From positions 2,232,001-2,296,000 of the forward strand of contig NZ_CP157005.1 in assembly GCF_039904985.1 (NCBI RefSeq): a DNA stretch of 64,000 bases, given 5' to 3'. The DNA is from Methylomonas sp. AM2-LC (GTDB lineage Bacteria > Pseudomonadota > Gammaproteobacteria > Methylococcales > Methylomonadaceae). Under the pieces are notes generated by a model, which was given only the letters and a program-made list of their open reading frames with translations, had not been told where the DNA came from and searched no databases. Below, in pieces: positions 37,707 through 46,779 of this stretch. Position 1 is the first letter of the stretch. The number at the start of each line of letters is the position of its first letter. A program made the position numbers and the translations under genes.

Positions 37707-38276
37707 TTATACTTGCTGGTTAAAAGCACAGTTGCCATTTGCAAGCAGTTGTGTGCCCGATGGACAGCTTAGCAACTGACGTGTACCCGGTTTGGTATAC
37801 TGCCCCAGCGAGTTAAGCATAAAATAAGGTTCTAAAGGATTGCTGGCCGTAAAGCTGTAATCTAAACCCAGTGTAGAAAAAGGTGCTTGACCACCGATGC
37901 CGACAAAGAAACTGTTCTTGCCAAAATCATAACCGCCACCTACTTCAGCTTGCAAATAATCAGCACCGTTAAAATATTTAAGTCTAAATTTGCCGGGTAA
38001 AAACCCCCAGCTTTTACCATCAAAAATTTTAAAGGCAAAAGAAGCATCGCCACCATATACATCGCCGTTAGAGCTGACCGATGCATGCCGAAAGCCCACC
38101 ACGAGTTCAGGAAAAAAGCCTTCACCAAATGTCCATTTCAAAGCACCATAGCCGTTATCCACATTAGACGATATCGAGGTATTAGTAATAGTGGCTGGTA
38201 TTTCGTTCGGTACAGCATAAGCCAAGCTGGATGTTAGTAAGGCAGAAATAATAAGGGGAAGTGATTTTATTTTCAT
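37707..38276 (-). CDS. Secreted paralog array, copy 3
   Basis: 189 residues. Its N-terminal 55 residues equal copy 1 (VPNEIPATITNTSISSNVDN). The middle follows copy 2 (KIFDGKSWGFLPGKF, GGYDFGKNSFF), and the region after it returns to copy 1 (STLGLDY, MLNSLGQ). Its tail differs again (SGTQLLANGNCAFNQQV). The signal peptide and leader are as in copy 1. The patchwork suggests recombination among copies. Same strand as copies 1 and 2, but separated from them by the plus-strand secreted gene. Confidence 0.8.
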   Translation of the reverse strand: MKIKSLPLIISALLTSSLAYAVPNEIPATITNTSISSNVDNGYGALKWTFGEGFFPELVVGFRHASVSSNGDVYGGDASFAFKIFDGKSWGFLPGKFRLKYFNGADYLQAEVGGGYDFGKNSFFVGIGGQAPFSTLGLDYSFTASNPLEPYFMLNSLGQYTKPGTRQLLSCPSGTQLLANGNCAFNQQV

Positions 38277-38517
38277 CTGTTAACCTGATTGTTATTGTTT
38301 AAGTCTCTCTGCCGCGATTAACAAAGCAGTCTGATTTTTCCCACGCGTTGAGTCGCTTGTTATAAAGTGCACATGCTATGCAGAGTGTCGGTTTACTACG
38401 CAAAGGTATAACAAAAATAGCATAGTTTCGAGAATAGTAAATAAACGCACTCTACATGACGGCCAACGCTATCAGAATAGGCGGCGCTGCCTACACCCAT
38501 ATTAGGCTGGCTAAATC

Positions 38518-39852
38518 TCACTCCACCAAAGGCAGGTGCTGATGCAAAGCAACAATAAACGTTGTCCCTTCGCCACTTACGGTTTCAAAGTGTATGCTGC
38601 CACGATGCTGTTTGATAATCCGATAAGCAATATTCAAGCCCTGACCACTGCCTCGCCCCACCACTTTAGTGGTAAAAAAGGGGTCATAAATTCGGTCATG
38701 AATGTGTTTGGGGATGCCAGTACCCGTGTCAGAGATGCGTACCTCTATACCTGTTTCAGTAGGGCGGGTAATCACGCTAATCAGACCGTGGTCTTTTTTG
38801 CTATCTTCAATGGCATGAGCAGCATTGACAATAATATTTAAAAACACCTGATTTAATTCGCCAGCGTTACATTCAATATAAGGAATTTCGCCAAACTCAG
38901 TATGTAAATCCGCAATGTATTTATAACTGCTGCGAGCGATAATCAGGGTGTTTTCTAAACATAAATTAATATTCACACGGCTCAGGGTGCCCGCACCCAC
39001 GTGCGAAAAACCTTTCATAGCCTGAACAATCTGGCTAATCTGTTCCATGCCTTCACGCGATTGTTGCAAAGCCAAGGGGGTATCATCCAGGATGAAAGGT
39101 AAATCTTCGCGTTGCTCCCGTTTCTGCATTTCCAGTATTAGTTCAGGATTACCCAGACATTGCAATTGTTGCCGATAAAAATCTATCAGCTTAGTTAAAC
39201 TGTCAAAAACAGAGCCGAGTGCATTGATATTGTCGCCGACATATTGAGCCGGCGTGTTAACTTCATGCGCAATGCCCGCCGCTAATTGACCAATGGATGC
39301 TAGTTTCTCGGCCTGATGTAAATTGCGGTTGGCTTCGGCAATCGCTTCAGTACGTTCAATTATTTGCTTTTCCATAAACTTCATCACATTATGCGATTGT
39401 TTATTCAACTGCCATTTGCGTAATAACGCATGCACAATCTGCCGCAACGCCAAGAGACTAAAGGGTTTTTGTAAAAACAATAATTGATCGCTTTCACCAA
39501 CAGTCTCCACTATGTGTTGCCAGTTTAATTGGCTATCCGCACTGCATAACACCACATGAATATCAGCGTCCATGCGCCATAAATCACTTATCAGATTTAA
39601 TCCATCCCCATCGCATAATTGCGATTCAACAAACAATAACTGAAACGGCCTATGCGCTGCCAATTGCTCATAAACGTGTTCTTTAGCGGTCCTGCAGCTT
39701 ACACAACCTAAAATGGCATAACTACAATTGTCCGCATTCTGGTTTAAACTGGCTTCTTTATTGCCATTAAATATTTCGTCCAGTTGTTCCCGCAAAATCG
39801 GATTAGGATCAATGACCAGAATGGTCGATTTTTCTTCGTCATCGATAAACAT
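38518..39852 (-). CDS. Pseudo-receiver histidine kinase
   Basis: 444 residues, cytoplasmic. An N-terminal receiver-like domain (about 10-140) has Glu76 (LLFVESQLCDGDG) where the phospho-acceptor Asp should be and only one acidic pocket residue (VIDPN), while Lys129 (LQKPF) is kept. A linker coiled coil follows, then the H-box GIAHEVNTPAQYVGDN with His near 195, and an ATPase domain with N (FLNIIVNAAHAIED), G1 (DTGTGIP) and G2 (GRGSGQGLNIAYRII) boxes. The HxxNTPxQYxGDN form is shared with the kinase at 43232. Last gene of a four-gene signalling set. Confidence 0.9.
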   Translation of the reverse strand: MFIDDEEKSTILVIDPNPILREQLDEIFNGNKEASLNQNADNCSYAILGCVSCRTAKEHVYEQLAAHRPFQLLFVESQLCDGDGLNLISDLWRMDADIHVVLCSADSQLNWQHIVETVGESDQLLFLQKPFSLLALRQIVHALLRKWQLNKQSHNVMKFMEKQIIERTEAIAEANRNLHQAEKLASIGQLAAGIAHEVNTPAQYVGDNINALGSVFDSLTKLIDFYRQQLQCLGNPELILEMQKREQREDLPFILDDTPLALQQSREGMEQISQIVQAMKGFSHVGAGTLSRVNINLCLENTLIIARSSYKYIADLHTEFGEIPYIECNAGELNQVFLNIIVNAAHAIEDSKKDHGLISVITRPTETGIEVRISDTGTGIPKHIHDRIYDPFFTTKVVGRGSGQGLNIAYRIIKQHRGSIHFETVSGEGTTFIVALHQHLPLVE

Positions 39853-39930
39853 AGTCAGAGTTTAAGTAGTTGTGAGAATAGTCAAAAACCGGGTCACTAT
39901 GCGTGGTAAAAAATTTTAGCAAGCAATGGC

Positions 39931-39979
39931 TGTAGGATGCGCTGAACGAAGTGATACGCATCAGTTGCTATCGATGCCA
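39931..39979 (+). repeat. Dispersed palindromic repeat, family B
   Basis: TGTAGGATGCGCTGAACGAA then GTGATACGCATCAGTTGC. The best-conserved copy in the window; GATGCG pairs with CGCATC. Confidence 0.68.
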
Positions 39980-40044
39980 TTCTTTAGCATTAGTTATACC
40001 GCGTGATCTGCCAACTACTCTAGTACTAAAAGCTAATTCGCGCT

Positions 40045-40088
40045 CTAGGTGCTGAACGAAGATATGCGTATCAGTCACCATTAATGCC
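40045..40088 (+). repeat. Dispersed palindromic repeat, family B
   Basis: TAGGTGCTGAACGAAGATAT then GCGTATCAGTCACC, about 110 bases after the previous copy. Confidence 0.6.
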
Positions 40089-40112
40089 ACTCATTAGCGT
40101 TGATTACATCCA

Positions 40113-41750
40113 TTATTGTAAAGCAACTGGCTCCTCAATCACGTCTGCTAACAGCTCGGAAATAGCATGAAAGTCTGCTTCCAAAACAATAAAAGCATCC
40201 ACCATATCCGGGTCAAAATGGCTGCCTTTGCCTTCTAAAATAATACTATTGGCTTTTTCACGCGGAAAGGGTGGCTTATACACGCGTCGGCAGGTGAGGG
40301 CGTCATACACATCCACCAAAGCCAGAATCCGCGCCACCAAAGGAATTGCTTCACCCTGTAAGCCTAAGGGATAACCACTGCCATCCCATTTTTCGTGGTG
40401 ACCATAAGCCACATCCATCCCGCATTTAATAAAACTCTGAGAAGGATATTTTTCATAGACGCTACGCAAGGTATCGCCGCCGATGGCCGCATGATGCTTC
40501 ATGATTTCAAATTCTTCAGGCGTCAGGCGGCCGGGTTTTTTCAGAATGGCATCCACAATGCCAACCTTACCAATATCATGTAAGGGAGAAGAGCGTACCA
40601 AATCTTTACTAAAGGCTGGAGTGACAATGTCACGAAACTTGTCGGTAGTAGCCAGATACTGGCAAATCAAATAACAGTAGCGCTTTAGGCGCTCCAAATG
40701 CGCACCGGTTTCCGGATCACGGTATTCGGATAATTTAGCCAGCGAAGTAATAATGGCATCCTGCGCTTCTTCCTGAGCTTCACTATACCAGTAGCTTTGC
40801 AGTGCGGTCGCGGTAATATCGGTCATGCCGTTCACAGCATTACGCACTTCGCTGCTTAGCGGCTTGAGAGCATCACCAGCTAACACTAGTAAGCCCAATA
40901 CATCCTGTTGGTTAACCAAGGGTATCAGCATTAACAAGCGATCACCCAAAATACCCTGTTCCTGCTCACCGACTGCTAGTGTCGTATCCGGCTCTAAACA
41001 CCAGGTTTGCCGATGTTTAAGCGTTGTGGACAGTAAGCCGTTGCTCAGTGCTTGCGCATTAAAATTCAGGTGTGGACACAAGGCTGGATAATAACAACTA
41101 AACTGGGCATCCTGGTGAGGACTCAGCCATAAACGCAAATCAGTCAGGCCGGTGAGTTTTTCCAGGGTAGCAATATAGGCGGACACAATCTCGTTAATAT
41201 GCTTGATACGGGTCATTTGCGCCGCATACTGGTACTGAATCTGCAAAGTCAGGGTTTTTTCCGCCACTAGGCTTTCCAGATGATTGTTCAACTCATTAAG
41301 CTGGGCATTACTTTGTTGCAATTGAATTTGCAATAATTCTTCACTAATGCGTAACCGGTATTGCTCCAAACCATCCTGTAGAGTTTCCAGTAAAATTTCT
41401 TTGGGGCAGGGCTTGTTCAAAAACCGGGAAATATGCGCATTATGTAAAGCGTTTACTGCAATATCCAACTCAGTGCGCCCGGTTAACATCACCAGTACCG
41501 TTTTAGGGTAGTGGGTGTATACCTCATTCAGAAAGGCTATACCATCCATGTCAGGCATATTGTAATCCGACACTACCACTGCAAACGGTCCCTGTTCTGC
41601 CAATAACGTCAACGCTGCCAGAGGGCCTTCGGCAATATCAACATCCAGGTCACGGCGCAATTGGCGTTTTATACCCTCAAGCAACAGCACTTCATCATCC
41701 ACAAACAGGATTTTTTGGCTAATAGTCGCTATAGGTGCGTTCATGGGCAT
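40113..41750 (-). CDS. Response regulator with HD-GYP phosphodiesterase domain
   Basis: Predicted to hydrolyse cyclic di-GMP when phosphorylated. 545 residues. The receiver domain spans 13-130, with Asp62 (VVVSDYNMPDMDG), acidic pocket VDDE and Lys in NKPCP. A coiled-coil linker and a GAF-like middle region (about 180-320) follow. The HD-GYP domain lies at about 335-535 and includes HLERLKRY, SSPLHDIGKVGI, IMKHHAAIGGD, YGHHEKWDGSGYP and DVYDALTCRR. Catalytic HD, HH and the GYP motif are all intact. It starts 25 bases after the HDOD gene stops, so it is cotranscribed with it. Confidence 0.95.
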   Translation of the reverse strand: MPMNAPIATISQKILFVDDEVLLLEGIKRQLRRDLDVDIAEGPLAALTLLAEQGPFAVVVSDYNMPDMDGIAFLNEVYTHYPKTVLVMLTGRTELDIAVNALHNAHISRFLNKPCPKEILLETLQDGLEQYRLRISEELLQIQLQQSNAQLNELNNHLESLVAEKTLTLQIQYQYAAQMTRIKHINEIVSAYIATLEKLTGLTDLRLWLSPHQDAQFSCYYPALCPHLNFNAQALSNGLLSTTLKHRQTWCLEPDTTLAVGEQEQGILGDRLLMLIPLVNQQDVLGLLVLAGDALKPLSSEVRNAVNGMTDITATALQSYWYSEAQEEAQDAIITSLAKLSEYRDPETGAHLERLKRYCYLICQYLATTDKFRDIVTPAFSKDLVRSSPLHDIGKVGIVDAILKKPGRLTPEEFEIMKHHAAIGGDTLRSVYEKYPSQSFIKCGMDVAYGHHEKWDGSGYPLGLQGEAIPLVARILALVDVYDALTCRRVYKPPFPREKANSIILEGKGSHFDPDMVDAFIVLEADFHAISELLADVIEEPVALQ

Positions 41751-41774
41751 TCCAAACTAAAGAGTAAGGCGGGT

Positions 41775-43004
41775 TTATTTTTTTTCATATTGACTAAGCA
41801 CTTTATCGGCTAATAACTGCCAATGCGGCAGTCTGTCCCATTTGTTAATACGGCGCAAATAGTCTTCGTTCAGGTCAATTTCAAACAGGCGGTCATAGCC
41901 CAACATCACAGAAGGGCGCAATAAACAAGCAGCTACATGCACAGCTGTCAGGGCATTCACACCATCATAATCCGATTCATTAGGGGTTTTTTGCAATAAA
42001 ATGGATTCTATAACACGCGGTGGAATTTTCCACAGGCTTAATACATAGGCCGCAGCTTCACAACGGGTAAAACCAAAAATAGCGGTTTCCAACTCACACA
42101 CGGGTTTGGTGGAGTTTTTGGTCAACTCCATGAGTTTTTTCAATTTATCGCCGCCCCGCGACAGAAAAATCAGCAAACCCAAATTATGCAGCAACCCCCC
42201 CAAATAGGCTTGATGCGGACGGTCATCCGGTTGCTCTTCAGATAATGCGATGAGCATGGCCAAGTCCGAAACGCGGGCAGCATCCAGCCACAGATACTCC
42301 ATATAACGTTCGATATGTGGGTTATCGACCGGAAACGAATTGCGAACATGTACAGACAATACCAAGTTGCTTAATTTTTTTACCCCAATCAGATTAACCG
42401 CTTCAGTCAGGCTGGAAATTTTGCGGTTTAAACCAAAATAGGGCGAATTGACCAATTGCAACAATTTTGCTGACAGCACCATATCGCGTGAGAAAATTGC
42501 AGACACATCCTGCATGGTAGTATTTTCGTCGGCAATAGTACGATTCAGATCATGATAAATTTTTGGCAGGGTGGGCAGACTGTTGATATCGCCAATACCG
42601 GCAATAATGAGCGGATTACTCACACAGGCCTGAATTTTAAATACCTGGGTAATTACCTCACGCAATACTTCTGCGCTACAAGGTTTGCTCAGATATTGAT
42701 GAGCAACCTCCAAGCCATTACGCAAGGTTTCTTCATCGGTATAACCACTCAGTATCATACGTACTGTAGCCGGATATTTTTGGTTGACCTGTTTTAACAA
42801 TTCATCGCCACGCATCTGCGACATAACCATGTCGGATACAATCAAATCGATGGGTTGCTTTTCCATCAGTGCCAAGGCTTCGCCGCCCGATGCGGCAAAA
42901 AACAAATTCCATTCGTCACGGTAAGGTCGTAACTGTCGTCTGATACCGTTAATGATGTTTTCATTATCGTCAACAAACAAGATATTTTTAATTGTCATGT
43001 CCAA
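41775..43004 (-). CDS. Response regulator with HDOD domain
   Basis: 409 residues. The receiver domain has Asp58 (LIVSDMVMSQMRGDE), pocket VDDN and Lys in SKPCS. An HDOD domain spans about 140-340 (LPTLPKIYHDLNRTI... DMVLSAKLLQLVNSPYFGL). HDOD lacks phosphohydrolase residues and usually acts as a protein-interaction module in signalling cascades. Next gene in the same direction is the HD-GYP regulator after 25 bases, an obvious partner. The kinase gene lies 227 bases upstream on the same strand. Confidence 0.94.
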   Translation of the reverse strand: MDMTIKNILFVDDNENIINGIRRQLRPYRDEWNLFFAASGGEALALMEKQPIDLIVSDMVMSQMRGDELLKQVNQKYPATVRMILSGYTDEETLRNGLEVAHQYLSKPCSAEVLREVITQVFKIQACVSNPLIIAGIGDINSLPTLPKIYHDLNRTIADENTTMQDVSAIFSRDMVLSAKLLQLVNSPYFGLNRKISSLTEAVNLIGVKKLSNLVLSVHVRNSFPVDNPHIERYMEYLWLDAARVSDLAMLIALSEEQPDDRPHQAYLGGLLHNLGLLIFLSRGGDKLKKLMELTKNSTKPVCELETAIFGFTRCEAAAYVLSLWKIPPRVIESILLQKTPNESDYDGVNALTAVHVAACLLRPSVMLGYDRLFEIDLNEDYLRRINKWDRLPHWQLLADKVLSQYEKK

Positions 43005-43091
43005 GCCAGTTAAGTAATCTGCTTATAAAAGTGGGTACAATTCAGCGTAGTTATTGTTATTTTAAATTAATGGGCCGTAAGGTGTTATGTG

Positions 43092-43133
43092 GCGTAGGCT
43101 GGGTTGAATGCCAATGAAACCCAGCGTCGAAGC
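43092..43133 (+). repeat. Dispersed palindromic repeat, family C
   Basis: GCGTAGGCTGGGTTGAATGC then CAATGAAACCCAGCGTCGAA; GCTGGGTT pairs with AACCCAGC. Confidence 0.65.
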
Positions 43134-43231
43134 AAATTCCAATCCAGTAAACACAAACCCATTCCCCGGTCCTAACCCAAACTTACCCATAATCAACAAG
43201 CTTAGTCTTCAATCACATAAATTCAACATTT

Positions 43232-45124
43232 CTAGGTGGTTTCCATCAAGGTGGGAGTTAGATTGTCCAATAAAAAATTGTCTACCCTTTGTGTTTCCGC
43301 TACCTTAACTTTATTATCTTGCAACAGCGGCAATTGCAGATGAAAGGTGGTACCTTTACCCACTGTTGATTCAAAAAACAATTTACCGCGATGTTTTTCC
43401 ACAATGATACTATGCGCCAAGCTTAAACCCTGCCCGGTACCTTTGCCCACGGGTTTTGTGGTAAAAAACAAATTAAACACTTTTTCCTTAATGGCTTCGG
43501 GAATACCTGCACCGTTATCAGCAATTTGGATTTCAACCGTATTTTCATCCAGTTTACGGGTACTGACTTTAATCAAGCCGCGTCCCTGCTGTTTTTCTTC
43601 AATAGCATGAGTAGCATTAATAATCAGATTCAGAAACACCTGATTTAATTCGCTGGCATAACACTCTATAAAGTCCACATTGTTTGCAAAATCTGTTTCC
43701 ACATCGGCTATATTTTTGTAACTGTTGCGGGTAATGGTCAAAGTGCTATTTAGAGCTTCATGCAGATTAATATTCATTAAAGTTAAGCCACTATCAATAT
43801 GAGAAAAAGTTTTCATGGCTTTTACAATTTCCGCCACTCTTTCCACACCTTCTTTGGCTTGCTTAATTGCTTTTGGGCTATCTTCCAGAATATAAGGCAG
43901 ATCAAAACGCTTATCCAGTGCCTGCAATGCCTGTTTAAAATCGGCATCGCCTAACTGATCCAAATCCTCGCGGAAAGCAATAATGTCGTTAAAATTTTCA
44001 TACACAGACATCAGATTGTCACCGATATACTGGATAGGCGTATTGATTTCATGCGCAATACCCGATGCCAACTGACCAATGGCTTCTAGTTTTTGTGCCT
44101 GATTTAATTGTGATTGCAGGGTTTTAGTTTCACTAATGTCATCTATTACGCCGGAAAAAAACACTTGTCCATGAATTTTCATGGGATTAACGCGCAGAGT
44201 AATCGGAAAATGCTCACCGTTTTTGCGTAGTGCTTCAAATTCAAGGCTAGTTGCCAATTGGCTTTTATCACCCGTCTTCAGATAATGTTGTAAATAGTTA
44301 TCCTGTTTATCACTCATAAATGCAGGTATTAAACTATTGATAGTCATGCCCAGTGCTTCTGACTGCTGATAGCCGAATATCAGTTCGGCGGCCTGATTAA
44401 AACTTAAAATTTCCGCATGTTTGTCTATGGTAATAATGGCGCTGGCGGCGGTATCCAGAATGGTATTTAATTGCGCAGTACGATCTCTTAGGTCGTTCAT
44501 TTTACTTTTAATAATCCGACTGGTTTTTGCAATAAACACCCCCAATATGCCCAAGATCATCGGTGTGGATAAAATCAAAATTAATCGATTCAGATACAGA
44601 GTGATACTGTTGTCTGTCATATCGTTCATTAAGTCCGCGCTCAGTATTTGTGCCAAATCGCTTAGCTCAGCAGTCAATGCAGCGTTTTTGCTGTCAAATT
44701 CAATCATGAGCAAATTGCCGGCTTCCATACCCTGATTGATATAATCCCAATCCATTTTTACACCAATCTCATACGTTGAAATAATTTCCCTTTCTATGGC
44801 ATCACAACGTACAGCTAAGTTTGGTAGGTCGGTACACAATTCCCGTAATTCAAATTGCGAAGCATGCAAGTGGCTGGCAGCAGCCTGAAAACCTTGCTGG
44901 CGATGTGTGGCAGCAACATTGGTTAAATACTGCTGTAGTTGGATTGCGTGATTGCGGATCTCCTTAACCAGCATCACGTTATGCTGCTGCTGTGTCAGTT
45001 CCTGTTGTTTACTTTCAATATCATTAAAGCTATACCACTGTAATATGGAAAACACTAAGCAAATAAACGCTATAATTGTAAAAATCGAGCTAAAAAAACG
45101 TTTTGTATTGAGTCTTTCAGCCAT
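43232..45124 (-). CDS. Membrane PAS histidine kinase
   Basis: 630 residues. TM1 (about 12-30) and TM2 (near 180-203) enclose a helical periplasmic region of about 150 residues. A PAS domain follows at 215-335 (ILDTAASAIITIDKHAEILS... FFSGVIDDISETKTLQ). The kinase H-box is GIAHEINTPIQYIGDN with His near 358, and the N (FLNLIINATHAIEE), G1 (DNGAGIP) and G2 (GKGTGQGLSLAHSII) boxes are intact. It belongs to the HEINTPIQYIGDN group, like the pseudo-receiver kinase at 38518. First gene of the signalling set; likely phosphodonor to the HDOD and HD-GYP regulators. Confidence 0.94.
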   Translation of the reverse strand: MAERLNTKRFFSSIFTIIAFICLVFSILQWYSFNDIESKQQELTQQQHNVMLVKEIRNHAIQLQQYLTNVAATHRQQGFQAAASHLHASQFELRELCTDLPNLAVRCDAIEREIISTYEIGVKMDWDYINQGMEAGNLLMIEFDSKNAALTAELSDLAQILSADLMNDMTDNSITLYLNRLILILSTPMILGILGVFIAKTSRIIKSKMNDLRDRTAQLNTILDTAASAIITIDKHAEILSFNQAAELIFGYQQSEALGMTINSLIPAFMSDKQDNYLQHYLKTGDKSQLATSLEFEALRKNGEHFPITLRVNPMKIHGQVFFSGVIDDISETKTLQSQLNQAQKLEAIGQLASGIAHEINTPIQYIGDNLMSVYENFNDIIAFREDLDQLGDADFKQALQALDKRFDLPYILEDSPKAIKQAKEGVERVAEIVKAMKTFSHIDSGLTLMNINLHEALNSTLTITRNSYKNIADVETDFANNVDFIECYASELNQVFLNLIINATHAIEEKQQGRGLIKVSTRKLDENTVEIQIADNGAGIPEAIKEKVFNLFFTTKPVGKGTGQGLSLAHSIIVEKHRGKLFFESTVGKGTTFHLQLPLLQDNKVKVAETQRVDNFLLDNLTPTLMETT

Positions 45125-45294
45125 GCGCAGCGATACCCTTGAACTGATGTTTTAATTTCGATTGAGTATAGCAGTTAATTTAATCTGCTAATGTGAGCTA
45201 GCTAAAACTTTGAAAGAAAATAACGGACAATTGATTGAGTATCGAAATCATAGAAATCGTTGTAAAAACAAACCACTGCGTAGGATGATGGCAT

Positions 45295-45360
45295 GGACTT
45301 CTCCCCACCCCTAACGGTGTCATAATGCACCTGGCAAATAAACAAGGGTAAGGAGAAATC
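45295..45360 (+). promoter_or_regulatory. Transposase leader hairpin overlapping the ribosome-binding site
   Basis: GGACTTCTCC (45295-45304) can pair with GGAGAAATCC (45351-45360) at 9 of 10 positions. The second arm contains the AGGAGA ribosome-binding site just before the ATG, so pairing would limit translation of the transposase. The arrangement is conserved in the remnant at 37271-37337. Confidence 0.55.
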
Positions 45361-45361
45361 C

Positions 45362-46396
45362 ATGATCAAGAATAACGTAATTGGTTTAGATTTAGCAAAA
45401 AACATTTTTCATCTGGTGAGTTTTAATGCTGAACTGAAACAGATTAAAAAGAAAGTAAAGCGAGCGGATTTATTGTCGTACATAGCGAACTTGCCAGTCA
45501 GTATCATTGGTATGGAAGCCTGTGGAGGCTCGCATTATTGGGCGCGAGAAATCAAGAAACTGGGGCATGAAGTGGTATTGCTGAATGCCCGTTATGTGAA
45601 AGGGTTTGTGGTGGGCAATAAAAATGATTATAACGATGCAGAGGCTATTTGGACGGCAACACACCAACCGAAAAGACGAACAGTTTCGCTTAAGACGCTT
45701 GAGCAGCAAGATATTCAAATGCTGCATCGATTGCGTCAAAGTACAGTGGATGAACGGACGGCGGTGGCGAATCGAATTCGGGGTTTTTTAGGTGAGTGGG
45801 GAATTGTGCTGCCTATAGGCATCAATCAGCTCAGAACGCACCTCACTGAAATTATTGAAGATGCTGAGAATGGTTTAAGCGTGATCAGTCGAAATCTGTT
45901 TGCCAAACAGCTTGAAAAACTCAAGGAATTGGATAAAACGATCAAAGAGTATGATAAGCAGATTGATCAACTCTGTATTCAGAGCGAATTATGTCAACGA
46001 TTTGTAGAGGTTCCAGGTATAGGAGCCATTACGGCTACTATGGCTGCATCGGATATAGGGGACGGTAAAGGCTATACCAAAAGCAAAAATTATGCAGCCA
46101 GTTTAGGCATTGTACCCAAACAGCACACGAGTGGTGACAAGGTGGTGTTGTTGGGTATCAGTAAACGAGGTAATGGCTATCTGCGAACTTTACTGATTCA
46201 CGGCGCCCGATCAGTCTTGAAAAACTGCCAAGGTAAAACAGACTCGCTAAGTCGATGGTTGCAGGCGCTAATTGAACGACGTGGTTTTAACAAAGCGGCC
46301 GTCGCACTGGCCAATAAAAATGCCCGAATTTTGTGGGTAATGGCTACACAAAATAAGAGGTATGAGGTTAGGTCCGCCGATGTAGTCATGTCGTAG
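45362..46396 (+). CDS. IS110-family transposase (IS1111 group)
   Basis: Recombinase of 344 residues. The N-terminal RuvC-like DEDD domain shows Asp9 (IGLDLAKN), Glu51 (GMEACGG) and the KNDYNDAEAI motif with two Asp. The C-terminal Tnp_20 domain has VPGIGAITATMAASDIGDG with the conserved Ser nearby (S in AASDIG or YTKSKNYAASLG) and ends in the typical KNARILWVMAT. It is full length and intact, so the element is probably active or recently so. AAGGAGA precedes the ATG by six bases. Enzymes of this family use a bridge RNA to choose the target. Confidence 0.95.
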   Translation: MIKNNVIGLDLAKNIFHLVSFNAELKQIKKKVKRADLLSYIANLPVSIIGMEACGGSHYWAREIKKLGHEVVLLNARYVKGFVVGNKNDYNDAEAIWTATHQPKRRTVSLKTLEQQDIQMLHRLRQSTVDERTAVANRIRGFLGEWGIVLPIGINQLRTHLTEIIEDAENGLSVISRNLFAKQLEKLKELDKTIKEYDKQIDQLCIQSELCQRFVEVPGIGAITATMAASDIGDGKGYTKSKNYAASLGIVPKQHTSGDKVVLLGISKRGNGYLRTLLIHGARSVLKNCQGKTDSLSRWLQALIERRGFNKAAVALANKNARILWVMATQNKRYEVRSADVVMS

Positions 46397-46406
46397 CGTG
46401 TAGGCC

Positions 46407-46479
46407 GGGTTATCCACGCCTTACCCAACACCTACACGTGATAGAAGGGTTCCGGTGTTGGGTAAGGCGTGGATAACCC
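46407..46479. repeat. 26-bp perfect inverted repeat directly after the transposase gene
   Basis: GGGTTATCCACGCCTTACCC continuing to AACACC (46407-46432) is matched by its exact reverse complement at 46454-46479 with a 21-base loop. A second pairing, CGTGTAGG (46397-46404) with CCTACACG (46431-46438), is mutually exclusive with it. The left part resembles a family C palindrome (GTAGGCCGGGTT...ACCCAACACCTAC). It may end the transposase transcript or fold with the bridge RNA. Confidence 0.7.
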
Positions 46480-46779
46480 TCAGTTGATATGATTAAAAGT
46501 GAATGGTGTAACACAGAGTAAAACAGATTGCGGAGGCAAGTAAATCCAATTGATGATAACAACAGGTCAGACCGGTGCTATTTATCCCGTTCAAGCACAT
46601 AGATTTTAAAAATCGTTAGGATGTTTGTGGAAATAGCGCGCGAATACGTTCATCAAGGTTCAGTGGTTAAATTAATCAACCTCTAATTGAAACCGAATAT
46701 ATGGCGGCAATCTTGATTACTTTTGAAATCATTCATTTTGGTAAAATTTGTCTTGCAATAGGGGGGAAGTCCATATATG

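Larger units (their letters stand above)
39853..40112. other. Intergenic region with two family B repeats
   Basis: Two family B palindromes in direct orientation (39931-39979 and 40045-40088) fill most of the gap between two signalling genes read in the same direction. They may attenuate read-through. Confidence 0.55.
45288..46779 (+). mobile_element. IS1111-type insertion sequence (IS110 family) inserted in a REP palindrome
   Basis: Subterminal inverted repeats ATGGACTTCTCCCC (45293-45306) and GGGGGGAAGTCCAT (46761-46774) match at 13 of 14 positions. The left flank is the first half of a REP (GCGTAGGATG, ending 45287), and the right flank is the second half (TGGAGAGGCACGAACCGCAT, from 46780). 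ATG is found at both junctions. The 5' non-coding part is only about 75 bases. The 3' non-coding part is about 380 bases, which in the IS1111 group is where the bridge RNA lies. Exact ends are uncertain by a few bases. Confidence 0.88.
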
